Counted from the stretch's first letter, positions 48,091 to 60,800 are shown. The stretch is 64,000 nucleotides of DNA from Ursus arctos (GCF_023065955.2 NC_079873.1:11732566-11796565), one strand, 5' to 3'. Numbers and translations are program-made. Notes: generated by a model not told the origin, from the sequence alone.

Positions 48091-48345
48091 TGCTATTGTA
48101 ACAAATGGCCACAAATTGAGGGACTTAAAGCAACACAAATTTATCCTCTTGAAGTTCTGAAGGTCAGAAGTCTAAAATAAAATGGGTCTGCACAGCTGTC
48201 TTCCTTCTGGAGGCTTTAGGGGGGAAAAGCTATCTCCTTGTCTTTTCTAGCTTCTAGAGGCAACCTACATTCTTTGGTTTCTGGCCCCTCCTCCCTCTTC
48301 AGGACCAGAAGGGGAGCACCTTACGTTTAGTATAAAATAGGCTTA
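48090..48345 (-). repeat. MLT1/MaLR-like LTR fragment
   Basis: TTGTAACAAATGGCCACAAA, TTAAAGCAACACAAATTTAT and GTTCTGAAGGTCAGAAGTC are the reverse complement of the 3' end of a MaLR-type LTR. Confidence 0.55.
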
Positions 48346-48764
48346 GTATTTTACTCTTTAAATGGGCATTTAGGTCATTTCCAGTTTTTATCGAGTTGAA
48401 ATAATTCTGCTATGAACATTCTTATATGTGTCTTTTGATTGCACTGCTGGGTGTGCATACAGACTTTCTGGCTCGCAGGGTATGTGCAGGCCCGCCTTGC
48501 GCAGATTCTGCAAACAGCCTTCAGTGTGGCTATACGCTCCGTACTCCAACCAGCCGAGTGTGAGAGTTCCAGTTGCTCCAGATCTTTCCAAAACTTAGTA
48601 CTGCCCTGATTGCCCTTGTCTTTCTTTTCTTTTCTTCCCTTCTCTCTTCTTCCCTTCCTTCCCTCCCTCCCGCCCTTCCTTCGAGCTGATGTACTCAGCT
48701 TGCTAGTTCCCAGTACACGAATCCGTGCCTCACTGTGATATATTAAATCTCTCGTCCTCCAAAG

Positions 48765-48940
48765 CTGAAGATTCCTCGAGCAGTTCCCATTTTCAAAATG
48801 AATGAACCGTCTTCGAGTACCGCCATGGCCCAGTACGACAGTGACTCAAAGAGAAACTACGGCCCCCGGCTAACTGCCGACACGCAGCATAGTCCAAGAG
48901 AAGAGCGCCCTGACTGGTGGCAAGTAAGGAAACTGGAAAG
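48765..48940 (+). CDS. BMX: BMX coding exon 6 (linker with SH3 relics, residues 171-229), shortened
   Basis: 58 codons plus two bases: LKIPRAVPIFKMNEP, then one SSSTAMAQYD unit, then REERPDWWQVRKLE. AQYD and DWW correspond to the ALYDY and WW positions of an SH3 domain that BMX otherwise lacks. Human BMX carries two SSST-LAQYD units here and about 80 residues (from memory), so this exon lacks about 22 residues without breaking the frame. The acceptor CCTCCAAAG has an adenine at -3; the donor GTAAGC is strong. Confidence 0.94.
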
Positions 48941-51740
48941 GTAAGCTTCAGCTTTCAGTCGGGCTGCCCAGCACGTAGCATAGAATTACCCCCGGCCTAG
49001 GACGTCAGCCTCAAAGCTGCCCACCCAGGCCTTAGCTGAGAAGGGCCCCCCTCCGAAAAGGCTCGGTGCCTGAGCCACGAGCCTGGGCGAGCCGCGGGCC
49101 CACTGGGACCAAACGGCATAGACTTCCCATCTAGAAGACCAGACCTGTGATCCAAGCAATACGTGCGCATTTTAGTCCCTCCTCTTTCTCTCCCCCTTTC
49201 CCCCAAATAACCCTACCTGCCAGAACTTGGAAGCTTTAAAATGTAGCCTTTACATGAGACAGTTCCGGGTGGGCTTACTTTTGTCCTGTGCTTACAAATG
49301 ACGAGTAACACTCCCAGCGAGGCCTCGGCTGCCTTCTCAGGATGGACCCCTTCACCTCTCCCGACGTGAGCAGTCTTCTCACGTTTTTTAAGCCAAAAGA
49401 TGCTAAAGCCAGAATGAGAACTACCTTGAAGGCTGTACCCAAACTGTGTATCTCTTCAGGGCCTGGGACCAAGCCGGCCCCATACTTGCTGCTCACCAAA
49501 GATTGAATTGAATCGCAAGATGACAATAAAGGGTCAAGTGACTGTCCTTCCCTCTTTGCTGCCTCAGCCTTCCTCCCCATCACGTTCTTCACTGTCTGAC
49601 GTGTCCTCACCCAGTTCTTAGCCTCCCTGCAGGGCACTGGGGCCTGTCTTCCCCACAGTGGACAAAGAACATCTCTCTGACTCCCCAGAGTCTTTCTTTC
49701 CTCCCTCGTGCCCTTATTTTTTTTTAAATTCTTTCCATCCTCATCATTTTTACCTAAAGCAAATGCCTCACTGTACCGATGCTACAGCCACAGGGCCACA
49801 CAGAACTTGAAAGAATGGAAGTGTATTCTTGCTGTTGCTTTCGGTGTAACAAATTGTGGTACTTTTCATTTCAAAGAGGAGCTAGAGTCCAAGTGTATTA
49901 ATCTACACCTGGCACCTGAGGGGGCGCGTCACATTTCTTTGCCCACAACCCAGTGTTCTTATGGAAGGAGACCATCAAGAGACGCAGATCCCAGGACAGC
50001 GGGTGTCATGTCCGCTTTGTGCCAGGCCCAGTCCCTACTGGAAGCCCCAGGGATTCATTGAGGGAAATGTGCAGCGAAACTGATCAGTATTCAAATGAGT
50101 TGTCAGCACTATTAATTCACGGGGGCGGGGGGGGGGGGTAGAGTCACCGACTCCTGGGTGGCTAGATCCTAGCTTTATTGAAAATGCTGACTTTTTTTTC
50201 ATCATGGATTTTTTGCATTAATTATTTTTATTTTTAAAAATTTCATTAACACGTTATTTACCTTGACTACTGAGTTTTTCTGACACCCCCTTAGATTTTG
50301 CACCCAACAGTCAGTCCTGACCTTAGATTTTTCCCTAGAACTTGAGAAAGCTAGTTATCTGAACAAAGAGTTGATGAATCACTTCTTAGCCTGAGTAGCA
50401 TTACGTCAGTGAATGAATGATAATTGCTAAAAGGTCTTTGTGGATTGAATTTTAAAAATGCAGTCATGATTCTCAGCTCACATAAGTAGATAATACTTTT
50501 TATCAACTATCCTCACTTGAGCTGCTTTTTAATTTCTTCTGAATAAAATAATGCATGCTTCCATTAAAGCCTTCAAGTATCGCAAAACATCCAGGGTACG
50601 TTCTCCTAGAGTGTTTTCTATGCACATGCTACTGTGTGTAGAGAATTGAAAAATCAGATTCTCACCCCGTAGTCTTCTGTGCCACTCTCTCTTCACTTCA
50701 CATCTTGGACCTTTTTTTCCATTTAACTACATGAGGCTACACTTCAGTTTTAATGTGAAAAAATATTGAATGGTGGTAAAACATAACATACTTTTTGCCA
50801 TGTTAGTAATTTTTAAGCATACAGTTCAGAGGTGTTAGGGACAGTCACACTGTTGTGCAAGCTACCCGATTATTGTGACTGTCTATACAGTGTTCCATCA
50901 TACGGATAAACCTAAGAGATGTACCATTGGTGGACATTCTCCGTGTGTTCTTAAAAACAACATAAAAGCTAAATAAATGGCTTAGCATTTTAAAATAAGA
51001 GTTTTCTTATCAAGAGATGTAGTTTAAAAAAAAAAAAAAAAGCCCTGCTAGTGAGCGAGGCTCTTCGGAAAGCAGAGACGGTGGCGTTCCAGCATTGAGG
51101 GCTTTCTCCAGGCATTCCTGGAAATGGAGCCAGAGAAGCATTTCCTTGTTAAGGAAGCTTGTCGCTATGAAGGGTGGTTTTGAAAAAGAGCCTGAGATAG
51201 GAAGGCGAGCAGGAAATAGGTCCTACATTCCAAGCAAAACAGCCTTTGGACTTGGAGAGGCAGGCACTTCCTCACTCTCTGCCTAACACCCAAAACGGAG
51301 GAGGGAAAATGACGGGGGGCAGAGGGTGATGAAGATCTTGCAGATCCCTCAACCCCATGTGGGGTTAAAAGCTCAGTGTTTTCCAGACTTTTCGTTGCAA
51401 TTGCAACGGCCAAGAGGAAAATCACACGTTAAAATATATAAGTGACCGCATGCTTGCATAGCGACAAGAAAATCAAGGCAAACCCAGTCAAGATGATCTC
51501 GTCATCCAACATTTCTATTCACGGTTCTCTTCTGTTTAGGCACACTGTCAAGCCACCACTGGTTATTGGGGTCCCTGCGAGGACGAAAATGTGAAAAGGA
51601 CTCATTAGCTTAAATTCCCAAACCAAGTGAAATGTGACGGTCACAATGTTAGACGAAGCCAAATGATATCTAACAAAACTATTTTTGTCCTTTAACATGT
51701 ATAATACACAGACATTTACAAATTGTATCTTTTGTCGCAG
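48941..51740 (+). other. BMX intron between coding exons 6 and 7
   Basis: No exon recognised. An old L1-type piece (GGTAAAACATAACATACT, TTTTTAAGCATACAGTTCAG) lies at about 50760-50900; the same segment occurs at about 14360-14470. A G-rich tract lies at 50120-50138. The open frame at 49275-49637 (minus) shows no family features. Confidence 0.5.
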
Positions 51741-51812
51741 CAGTGAAGATTTTGCTTCCAGTAACCAAAGGGAAAGGACTGTTGCAAATCACAGCACCTC
51801 AAAGATGTCATG
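51741..51812 (+). CDS. BMX: BMX coding exon 7 (Ser-rich linker, residues 229-253)
   Basis: Encodes SSEDFASSNQRERT to STSKMS with split Ser and Trp codons at the ends. The acceptor is a tandem CAGCAG: use of 51741 gives two serines, use of 51744 gives one, both in frame. The donor is GTAAAT. Confidence 0.93.
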
Positions 51813-52491
51813 GTAAATCAAATGCAGATGCTCCTTCAGTCTAGGATCTGCTTCCATTTGCAGGAAAACTAACCACGTTTGCATTCACTTTGCAACTAGA
51901 CTTCACGTTTAAGGGAAAGACGAACCAAAAATTTCACAACCAAAAAATTCACGTAGTTTGCCTCTCTGAACCCTTCAGTTGGTCTGAATTAATGACTCGT
52001 GGGTGACAGTTTTCCTCACACTGACACTTCCCATCCATCATTCATGATACGCACTGGTGTTAGCATGAACAGTAATATACCTGGCTTGGGCAGCCCTAGC
52101 GGGAGGAAAAACCCCCTAAAGTCAAGCAACTCTTCTCAAGAATTGCTGTGTACACATCCCGAATTTTTTTTTTAACCTCATACTACAGCTGCTCCCGAAG
52201 GCATTCATCTATTTCATGAGCCCGCTCTTCCAGAAGAGTCAAACAAATCCATGTTCCTGGGGGCCTCCTGTAGCAAAGAGCCATTTTCTTATTAAACTGG
52301 GCATGCACCCAACTTTTGAGTGATTCTCTCTTCACTTCGCAGATATCTTCCCAAGTGCAAAAAGGGAATCCTGACAGTCTAAATTTTATTTATGGGGGTA
52401 AAAGCAGGGTGGGATTCGAGATTGCACCGCTAGGTAATTGCATTATTTCTTGATGTTTTTTTGCATTCATGTCATTTCCTCTCTTCTTAAG

Positions 52492-52545
52492 GGGATTCCC
52501 TGAGTCAAGTTCATCTGAAGAAGAGGAAAATCTGGATGATTATGA
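52492..52545 (+). CDS. BMX: BMX coding exon 8 (acidic linker, residues 253-271)
   Basis: A 54-base exon encoding GFPESSSSEEEENLDDY, the acidic stretch just before SH2, with split Trp and Asp codons. The acceptor is TTTCCTCTCTTCTTAAG and the donor GTGAGT. Confidence 0.95.
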
Positions 52546-54960
52546 GTGAGTTTGAAAGTCCTCTGTGTTCCTCTAAAATGAACATAGATATTTCTATTCC
52601 ATTCTTCCCCAAAGGCATTAGAGCAAATGTCTCAGACTTGCTCGGGAGGCTGTATTTACATGGGTAAACTCATGTGAGGTTCTGGGCCATTTATCTGGAT
52701 GATGGCTGGGTTGTTACCGAGGGAAGTATTTTTCCTCAGTCCGGATTATCTAAACTGGCTGTACATAGTCATTGGATTTATCTATACCCCTGGCGTCCCC
52801 TTCACCTGACTTTGTCTTCGTACACGCAGCATATGACATTTCTGCCACGTATTTCTGCCCTGGAGGTCTCTGGCCAGGGTGACGTTTGAAGGCTCTGATT
52901 AGCACTTACTCGTCCTGTTTTTGAAGTTATTTATGATACAGTAACAAGGTAGCGCAACTGGACTTGAACGTGACCGCATTTATGTTGAGAGAGTCCTATT
53001 TCTAGGGCGACCTTATCATTTAACATCCAGATTAGGACGTTTTAGAACGAGAGAGTGCACTCTTAAATATTACACCTGGACATCACGCATGAATTGGACT
53101 CTTCTGGGTGAATAAAAATGTAGGATCACCCCAACTATACTGAGACAGGTTGTCCTGGGGACCATTAAGGTCCTTTCCAAAATCTAAGACTATATCCTTC
53201 TACAACTAGGGACAAATAAGTCTCCGGAACTTATTTAAAGTTGGCATTAAGGAGAAGTGGGAGGGATAGGGCAGAGTGCGTCTCCCGGACACCTGCTTCC
53301 GAATGGTGGCCAGCTCACTTGAACACCAGGATTGTGCATCTTTTCAGTTCTGTTTTTGTATGAGTTTGGTCACTGGTATATCGGCTCTAGGTACAGCGAG
53401 AGGTTTTATAAAGTACATGTCACTGTTTCGACTCTTTGTCTTACCTCTGACCCAGCGTGGCCCTGGGCGTTTGCGCCACATTAGGGAAGATGTGCCGTAG
53501 GCCCCGCCCCTCCACAGCATGGCGTTTTCACCACCTTCTAGCTCCCATTGATCCCTACCTTCTTCCCCAACATCCACCCTCAGGAAAGCCTCTGATGGAA
53601 TAACGCAAACTAAGACATAAAAGACTGAGAAACACCAGCACCAAAATTATCCAAAGATAATAGCTCTTTGATGGATGACAAAGACTTAAACCATGAGAGT
53701 GAACCTCTGATGGTGGGTGTTCATCTTTAGCATTTCGATGAATTGGAAGTCTCTCTTTGATTTGGAAAGCCCAGATCTGACCATATGGACGATCTCTAAC
53801 TCCATCATTTCTAATTCGAATGGTGCGTGAGAGGTGTGCACTGGGGAAACCTCAGGAGAGACATGCCCGCTTCTAAGTCGAAGAGATGCTGAAGGGCAAT
53901 CAGGAGCAGAGGGCTGTGTGATCCGGGGCTCAGCCTCTTGCGCTGTGCTTGGTGCCCCCAGCTTCCTCCTCTATCAGTGGCAATGAAGCATTTGTTTGGT
54001 GGGCAGAACTTCATGAGGAATTCTTCTCTGTTCTATTGAAGGCTGAGGCACCGAAGTTTAGATGGAAAATCATACCTTAGGACCAGGCTTAAGCCTCTGC
54101 TGCTTGGGCAATGACATGCTGAAATCTTTTTTTTAAAACAAACAGAGCCAGACCTCAGCAAAGCTATGACACAAGCCAAGTGTGTATGTGTGTGTGTATG
54201 GGGCGGGGGTGGGGGGCTTATTCACAATCCCACTTGCTTCTCCGGGCCTCTGTCCTTATTCCCAATCATCTCTTTCTTCTATCTCCCGTAGGCATGTATC
54301 CTGGATCATATTCCCCGAGGAGTCTTTGATTAGCTGTGATTAGCTTAAAATATTAACTAAGAAGAAAATGATCAGTTCATACCTCAAGTATTAATTATAT
54401 CGTATCTATAAGGGTAGAATTAGAAGAGACTTTTAAGCTCATCAAACTTAACCCTCATCCTCATTTTGCAAATGGATAATTCCAGGAAGTTAGGTCTAGG
54501 ATCCAGACCTCCAAGCTGGCTGGTGGCTCTTGCCACTCCACTGGCCTGCCGACCAGCTGGCACTCCCCCCCCCCCCCAATTCTTCCTCACCCTTGGGTTC
54601 TTCTTTCCTCCTCGGGTGTTATCCTCTAGCTAGAGGGTCCTTGTAAGCCCCCAAACCCCTGCTCCATCCCACCTCACACCCTGTTCATTTCCTTAGTATG
54701 ACATTCTGGCCAAAGCCAAAAGACTACAGACATTGTTGATCTCACATGAGAAACAACTCTGGGTGGGGCCTGTTGAGATCTACAAAGAAAGTAAGACGTG
54801 GTGCACTTAGCAAACTTAGTGAAAAAGGTAATATTTAAAGATCATGCCTGGCTGCCCCACATCATCTCTTTCTCGGGTTGCTGTAACTGTTACTGGCTTA
54901 ATATAACCATAGAGACTTATCTATTGCTATCCTGCAAGTAAAAAATATTTGTTAGAAAAG
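52546..54960 (+). other. BMX intron between coding exons 8 and 9, 5' part
   Basis: I see no exon or young repeat in this 2.4 kb. A short (TG)n lies near 54182-54198 and a C run at 54566-54578. Confidence 0.5.
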
Positions 54961-54969
54961 CATTTGCTT

Positions 54970-55135
54970 TGGGTGCCTGGGTGGCTCAGTCAGTTAAGCA
55001 TCTCCTTCAACTCAGGTCATGATCCCAGGGTCCTGGGATCGAGTCTTGCATTGGGCTATCTGCTCTGCAGGGAGTCTGCTTCTCTCCCCCTCTCTCTGTC
55101 TTTCATGAATAAATAAATAAAATCTTTTTAAAAAT
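54970..55135 (+). repeat. Can-SINE
   Basis: GGGTGCCTGGGTGGCTCAGT at the start and AATAAATAAATAAAATC at the end. TTGCTTTG lies on both sides. Confidence 0.93.
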
Positions 55136-55566
55136 TGCTTTGAAAATAGATGCTATTAAGTGCGCTTCTATCAGATAACTAAAAGGAAAATATAGGGTTG
55201 GAAGGAACTTTTATCTTTGGCAACCCCAACTTTCCCACTGGAATATTCTTTCATTGGTCTCCTGTCCAGCTCTCGCTCAAAACAGTGACACATAGATCTT
55301 ACAGATGGGCCCGAAGGAGGCCAGAGGTTCTTGAGTGTCCCCCACGTGAAACCAGATATGTAGGCTCTACCCCGGAATCATGCTTAGGTGGCAGAGACTC
55401 GGGGATTTGTAGTTGTGAAAAGCCCCTGGAAGGATTCTCTGGAGCAGTCAGGTTGGGAAATCGCTGATCGAAGCTGGTGCCTCATTGTACAGAGTAGAAA
55501 GTTGAGTGATCGGTCACGCGGTTACAAGTTATTAACTCACATATACGCAATTCTTTCCCGTTGTAG

Positions 55567-55621
55567 CTGGTTTGCAGGTAACATCTCCCGGGCACAATCG
55601 GAGCAGTTACTGAGACAAAAG
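55567..55621 (+). CDS. BMX: BMX coding exon 9 (SH2 start, residues 271-289)
   Basis: Encodes WFAGNISRAQSEQLLRQK, the opening strand and alpha-A helix of the SH2 domain (WFxGxxxR). The acceptor is TTTCCCGTTGTAG and the donor GTAAGC. Confidence 0.96.
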
Positions 55622-56854
55622 GTAAGCCATCTAGTCTTTAAAGTAGCCTCTAAGGATCCCTCTCGTTGGGCCCAGAGGGTAATGCCCTTACTTCTCACAG
55701 AAACCAGATCACTACTTATACAGGCAAGTGGTCAGAGAGGCAGCTGTCCTGCCCCTGGCTTACTGGGCCTTCACATGTAGCCACTTCCTCTGTTTTTCAT
55801 TATCTCCTGCTGGGTAACACACCACTTCCAGATTTGGTGGTTTGAAACAAGATTTAGGAGTTCTCACCATTCCGTCCACGGGGTGCCACGGTTCTGCTCC
55901 GTGTGGCTGACGTGGGCTCCCTCACGGCCTGGTGATCCCAAGGCAGGGGTAGATGAGGACAAGGCCCGTCGTTCACCACCAGCACTGACGGAATTTCGGC
56001 TTTTGTCATGCCTGCTAATAACACCCTAATAGCCAAACCAGTCTCGTGGCCTAGCCCGGACCCGGTATGGGAGGGGACTGCGCAGGGCAAGAACAGAGAC
56101 ATGATTGACTGGGGGCCATCTATGTAACAGCCTAGCTCAACTCTGTCCCTGCTCAGGAGCACCTAAACCGGAGTCCAGCAAGTGTAATAGGGAATACCTC
56201 TACCCGAGTTTGTTTCGAAATTGGCATGGAATTAACAGAAGCAAACTCTTTCCACCTGCAAAACTGACGCCATGATACATTTCGACCCTAGTAAAACACA
56301 CGGGGGATTTCTTTGAGGGGTACTAGTGAGAACGTGACCACGTCACCACCTAAGTCGGTATCTTGTCACATTGTCACATTCATAGCTTATTATCTGCTCT
56401 TTCTGAATCTGGATCTGCTCGGAATTAGCGCAAGTCATTAAGAAGACAAGTTGAGCATGGAACTTTAACAAATGATTTGTTCTACATCTTTGGTTTTCTA
56501 ATACCTTCCAAGGTATCATATTCTATGGCGATAGGTGGTTCTAAGTGTTATTTCTGAAAGATTTAAATATCAGGTTTGCACAAATACAAAACAGAGAAAA
56601 TTATCCGAGAGGGTTAAAAACTAAGTGGAGAGGGAGAGTCAAAGCACACCGGGTAGGTCTCTCAAAACTAAGTGAGAAAAGGAGAAAAGCTGAACCATGG
56701 GTCCCCCTCTGTGCCAGCTGTTGGCTGACCTGGGCTGTCAATAACATTTAAAGTGAATCAAAAAGATCCATTTCCCTCCCACCTATCAGGAAAAATAGTT
56801 TTCAAGAATAATGAAAATGTTTTCTGTTCCTTCCACTCCTTCCTTCCTTTCCAG

Positions 56855-56934
56855 GGAAAAGAAGGTGCATTTATGGTTAGAAATTCCCGCCAGGTGGGAA
56901 TGTACACGGTGTCCTTATTTAGCAGGGCTATGAA
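56855..56934 (+). CDS. BMX: BMX coding exon 10 (SH2 phosphotyrosine pocket, residues 290-316)
   Basis: Encodes GKEGAFMVRNSRQVGMYT to LFSRAM. FMVRNS contains the invariant phosphotyrosine-binding arginine, at residue 298. Residue 301 is Arg where human has Ser (from memory). The acceptor has a long pyrimidine tract ending TTTCCAG; the donor is GTAAGT. Confidence 0.96.
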
Positions 56935-57414
56935 GTAAGTATGACATGGATTTCTTTCTTTTATCTTTTGTGTATGTCCTTTGAATACGCTGGCCATTTA
57001 GTCACTTTTGGGGATAAGACACCATCTTTAAACTCTGGCATTTTGGATCAAAGGATTTCTGTTGAACGTGACCGTTCAATAGTTGCCTTGCCCATCCAGC
57101 CCGGACTCTGAGAGCTCGTTCTCCGGGGGAGCCTCTTCTGCCCAGGCAGCAGCGGAGTGCCCAGCGCACAGCATGCCTCAGTAAACACGTGTTAAAGGAA
57201 TCTTGAGTTGTTCCCCTTGACTTGGTCCTAAGTCTAGAAAGAGAGAAAAAGCGCAAGGGAGCCTGGCCACTCTTGGCCCGAGCCACTGGCCGAGCTGAGA
57301 AACCTACCCCAGTGTCTGGTTTTAGTCAGTCTCTCCATTAGGGGCAGAGCTAGCAGAAGGTTGAATCAGTGTATCTGGGTTCCCAGGTAGCTTCTTTCCG
57401 GGGTGCTGTCCTCT

Positions 57415-57640
57415 TTGTGTGATGAAGAGCTCTGGCTTGAAGCTGCACCTTGGGGTCCAACTCCTGACGCTTCCATTTCAAGGCTTTAGGACCCTGAGCA
57501 AGGTTCTTAACCTCTGGGCCTCAGCTTCCCCATGTGAAAAGGAGAAATAGCAGTGACTATTATGTGCTATGGATGAATGAGTTAATTCACGGGGTGGATC
57601 ACCATAGCGCCCGGCCCAGAGTAAGCGCTTAATGCACGAA
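57415..57640 (+). repeat. MIR SINE
   Basis: CCCTGAGCAAGGTTCTTAAC, CTCTGGGCCTCAGCTTCCCC and the tail GCCCGGCCCAGAGTAAGC. Confidence 0.85.
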
Positions 57641-58639
57641 TAGCGATTACTATTAGAGTTGTTGTTATTGTGAAGGGGCGAGTCTGGGCGCTGCACTCCC
57701 CCGCCCTAACACCCAGGCTCATCCGATACCCCAGTCACCACCCGCAAGTCACCGTCGCTGACAGCAGGATCCTCTGCCAGAGTTTTACAAGCCGCTTTCC
57801 CATTGGCTGCTAGCTCTTTTGTTCCTTCTAATCATCCCACGAAGCAAGTAGGAAAGCTGTTTTTACTGGCACCATTTTACGGATGAGAGGTTAGAGGTCC
57901 CACCAGTGCTCACGAGGACGCACCCAGCACGTTCATCAGTGACCGACTTGCAGTCGGGCCTTTCCCAGCAGAGTTCATGTTCCTTCGACCACATTCCTGC
58001 GTCTGTGTTGAGACCCCCAGTGTTCTGAGATAGGAATCCGGCCAAATCGTGACTAGGACCATTTGAGAAAAATATTTCTACTAAAAATAGTTCTTTTACT
58101 GGTTGGATGGCGTGACCCTGTGCCTTGCTGCTGCCTCCATGTATACCCTACCCTTGGCACCTATAGATATGTGGTAATAATGAGTGATTAAAAGGTTATT
58201 TTATTTTGAGAAATTGTTTATGGAGTATCTACCTCCAATCTGAGAGACTAGGATGTGCCCCAAGCAGTGACCTGGCATTTTCCAGTGCAGGAAGCCACAT
58301 CCCCGGCGCAGCTCATGGACCAGGAAGAACCAGGGCCAAAGACCTGCCTCACTGAGTACTGAGAGCTCTGTGACCCTCTGGCCCCGCAGTTTCAGCGAAA
58401 GCTGGTATCAGAAGTCTTCCTAGTCAAGATCCTTGACACCAGGTTTATTTTTGAAGGTGGCCAGGGAGAAAAAAACAGCAAATAGATAAGGAATCAAATG
58501 AAAATAATCCACATTCATGACTATGGAAGCCTTCTTTATGAAACATCATCAACGGGCTTGAATGAATTTCATGCTGAGACCAAGAACAAAGTAGCCGTTT
58601 GCAACAAGAAGACACCCCTTTCCCTTTTTATAGTTGCAA

Positions 58640-58830
58640 TTTTAACTAGGCTGGCATTACAGCGATGACAATTTATCAACAGTTTCTTATGCGCCAAGCA
58701 TGGTGCGAACTGCTAGATAGAAAATAGCATCCCATCTTTGTAACCACCAAATGCGGTTAGCTAGCAAGCGGAAGTGGACACCAAGCCCAGATCTTGACTG
58801 CTAGGCCACACTCTAAAATTGAAGACAGGC
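58640..58830 (-). repeat. MIR-type SINE, old
   Basis: TATGCGCCAAGCATGGTGCG to GCCCAGATCTTGACTGCTAG has the order of MIR3-like elements in reverse. Confidence 0.55.
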
Positions 58831-59409
58831 ATATTATTCCTGATTAGCCCAAATCGATGTGCATCAATTCACCACTATCTTCCAAAAGTAGAGTAACGAG
58901 AAAAACATGCTTTATCTGGAAAAGGTACAAGTTCACGTGAGGAATTAAAGGACATCCCCACCCATCTCATCTTGCAGGCTCCACTCTCCCAAAGAGCCTC
59001 CCATCCATGCTCTGGGTGAAACACCCACAGCCTAGTCACCTTTGTCTCCCATATTTTAATCTTCATTATTATCCTGAAAGAGAATTGGTGTTCAGAATAA
59101 TGATCTTGAAGGACTACAGTGCTCCCATCATCAAAGGAAGATTCCAGTTTTAGACTGGCTAAGGGAGGAACAGTGCAGAAAGTTGGAATTTTATTGTACA
59201 TGAATTCTGTATGGGCACAAAGGTGATGTCGAGTTCAGAGAGGAGCCCTCTTCCATAATTACCAACTGTCGTGGATAGCTCTAGAAAAACATCAGATGTC
59301 AAGACTGAGAAACCCTCTCTGACTTCCCTCTCCAAAATTTGCGAATGCATCTAAATTATTATTTAACCATTGTTGAATCAAGCTTCAATTGATAATTAAA
59401 ATCATTCTA

Positions 59410-59611
59410 GGGGCACCTGGGTGGCTCAGTTGGTTAAGCATCCAACTCCTGATTTGGGCTCAGTCATGACCTCAGGGTCCTGGGATCGAGTCCCATGTCA
59501 GACCCGGCATTCAGCGGAGATCCTGCTTGAGAATTCTCTCTCTCCTTCTCCCTCTGCCCTTCCCCCTGCACACTGTCTCTCCCAAATAAATAAATAAATC
59601 TTAAAAAAAAA
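59410..59611 (+). repeat. Can-SINE ending 31 bases before a BMX exon
   Basis: GGGGCACCTGGGTGGCTCAG at the start, A-tail at 59603-59611. CATTCTA occurs at 59403-59409 and 59614-59620. The right copy carries most of the probable branch point of the exon at 59642. Confidence 0.94.
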
Positions 59612-59641
59612 GACATTCTAACATTCTTTCTTCCTTACTAG

Positions 59642-59769
59642 TGATAAAAAAGGAACTGTCAAGCATTACCACGTACATACAAATGCTGAGAACAAATTGT
59701 ACCTGGCGGAAAACTACTGTTTTGATTCTATTCCAAAACTTATTCACTATCATCAACACAATTCAGCAG
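59642..59769 (+). CDS. BMX: BMX coding exon 11 (SH2 C-terminal part, residues 316-359)
   Basis: Encodes DKKGTVKHYHVHTNAENK, LYLAENYCFDSIPKLIHYHQ and HNSA, the beta-D strand with KHYHV and the C-terminal SH2 helix. The acceptor CTTCCTTACTAG lies just downstream of a sense Can-SINE tail, with a CTAAC branch-point-like site at 59618-59622. The donor is GTAATT. Confidence 0.96.
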
Positions 59770-60219
59770 GTAATTTATTTCAGTTTTTCTTTTATGGGTC
59801 CTTATTGATAAATATCAATTTCCTTGGATACTACCGATCCTCCTAATATTCTTAATGTTATCTGGAACTGTGAAAATGGGAATAAAAACGCTCTCAAGCC
59901 ACACACCTGCTGTGATTTTTAGCCTACATTTCCTGGAATATAATATTACATATGCTCTAAAATGCCAGAAAAATGAAGCAGAGTAAGCTGAGCGACTTAG
60001 AAGTAGAGATTCTCTTTATAAAAATATTTGCAGTCTTTTTCTGCCCATAGAAATAAGTTGAGGACAAAATTCACACATTATAGAAATGTTTATCGTTGGA
60101 GAGAGAACCTCCATGGACAAGTTGCTGTCTGTTCTGAATTTTTTTCTATGCCAATAGCGACACTTATTTATTATGTAATACTATTAAATTATATATGTGT
60201 ATGTATGCGCGTTATATTT

Positions 60220-60800
60220 TTACAGAGCTGAGACCATTCCACACATACTACTTTTCGGCTTGCTTTCTATATTCAGCATGTCTTAGGGGTCTTTCCATGC
60301 AAATACATATAGCTTACGGTCTATTTAAGAGTTACATAGACTTATATTGTAGAATTGCTCCATAATTCGTTCACCTAACCCCTGTATTGATTAGTGGTTG
60401 GATGGCATACAGCGTTGTCACATTATAATCAATGTTTCAGTGCACAGGCCAGTACACGTGGCTCTGTGCACCTGTATGGGTGTTTCTGTAGCCAAATTCC
60501 CTAGAAGTGGAATTTCTAAGATAATGGTTAAGAAGATTTAAAACGTAGACATTTTCAAATGCTTCGCAGAGATGTGCACTCCCGCCAACGGCAATCTCCT
60601 TCATCCTCACCAACACTGGGTACTATTACTCTTTTTAGATTTTGCCTAATTGGCCCGTGAAACTGTATATAGCAATCCCTTCTAATGGAAGCGGGAACTC
60701 ACCTGGTGTGGTGATCATTTCACGGTATATACGTGTGTCAGATCATCACACTGTATACCTTTAAAGTTACGTATGGCCATAACATCTCAATTTGCTTAGA
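60220..60800. repeat. Old L1-type 3' region
   Basis: AGGGGTCTTTCCATGCAAATAC and TCGTTCACCTAACCCCTGTA, then ATATACGTGTGTCAGATCATC and CACTGTATACC, resemble decayed L1 3' ends, possibly two fragments in different orientations. Confidence 0.5.
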
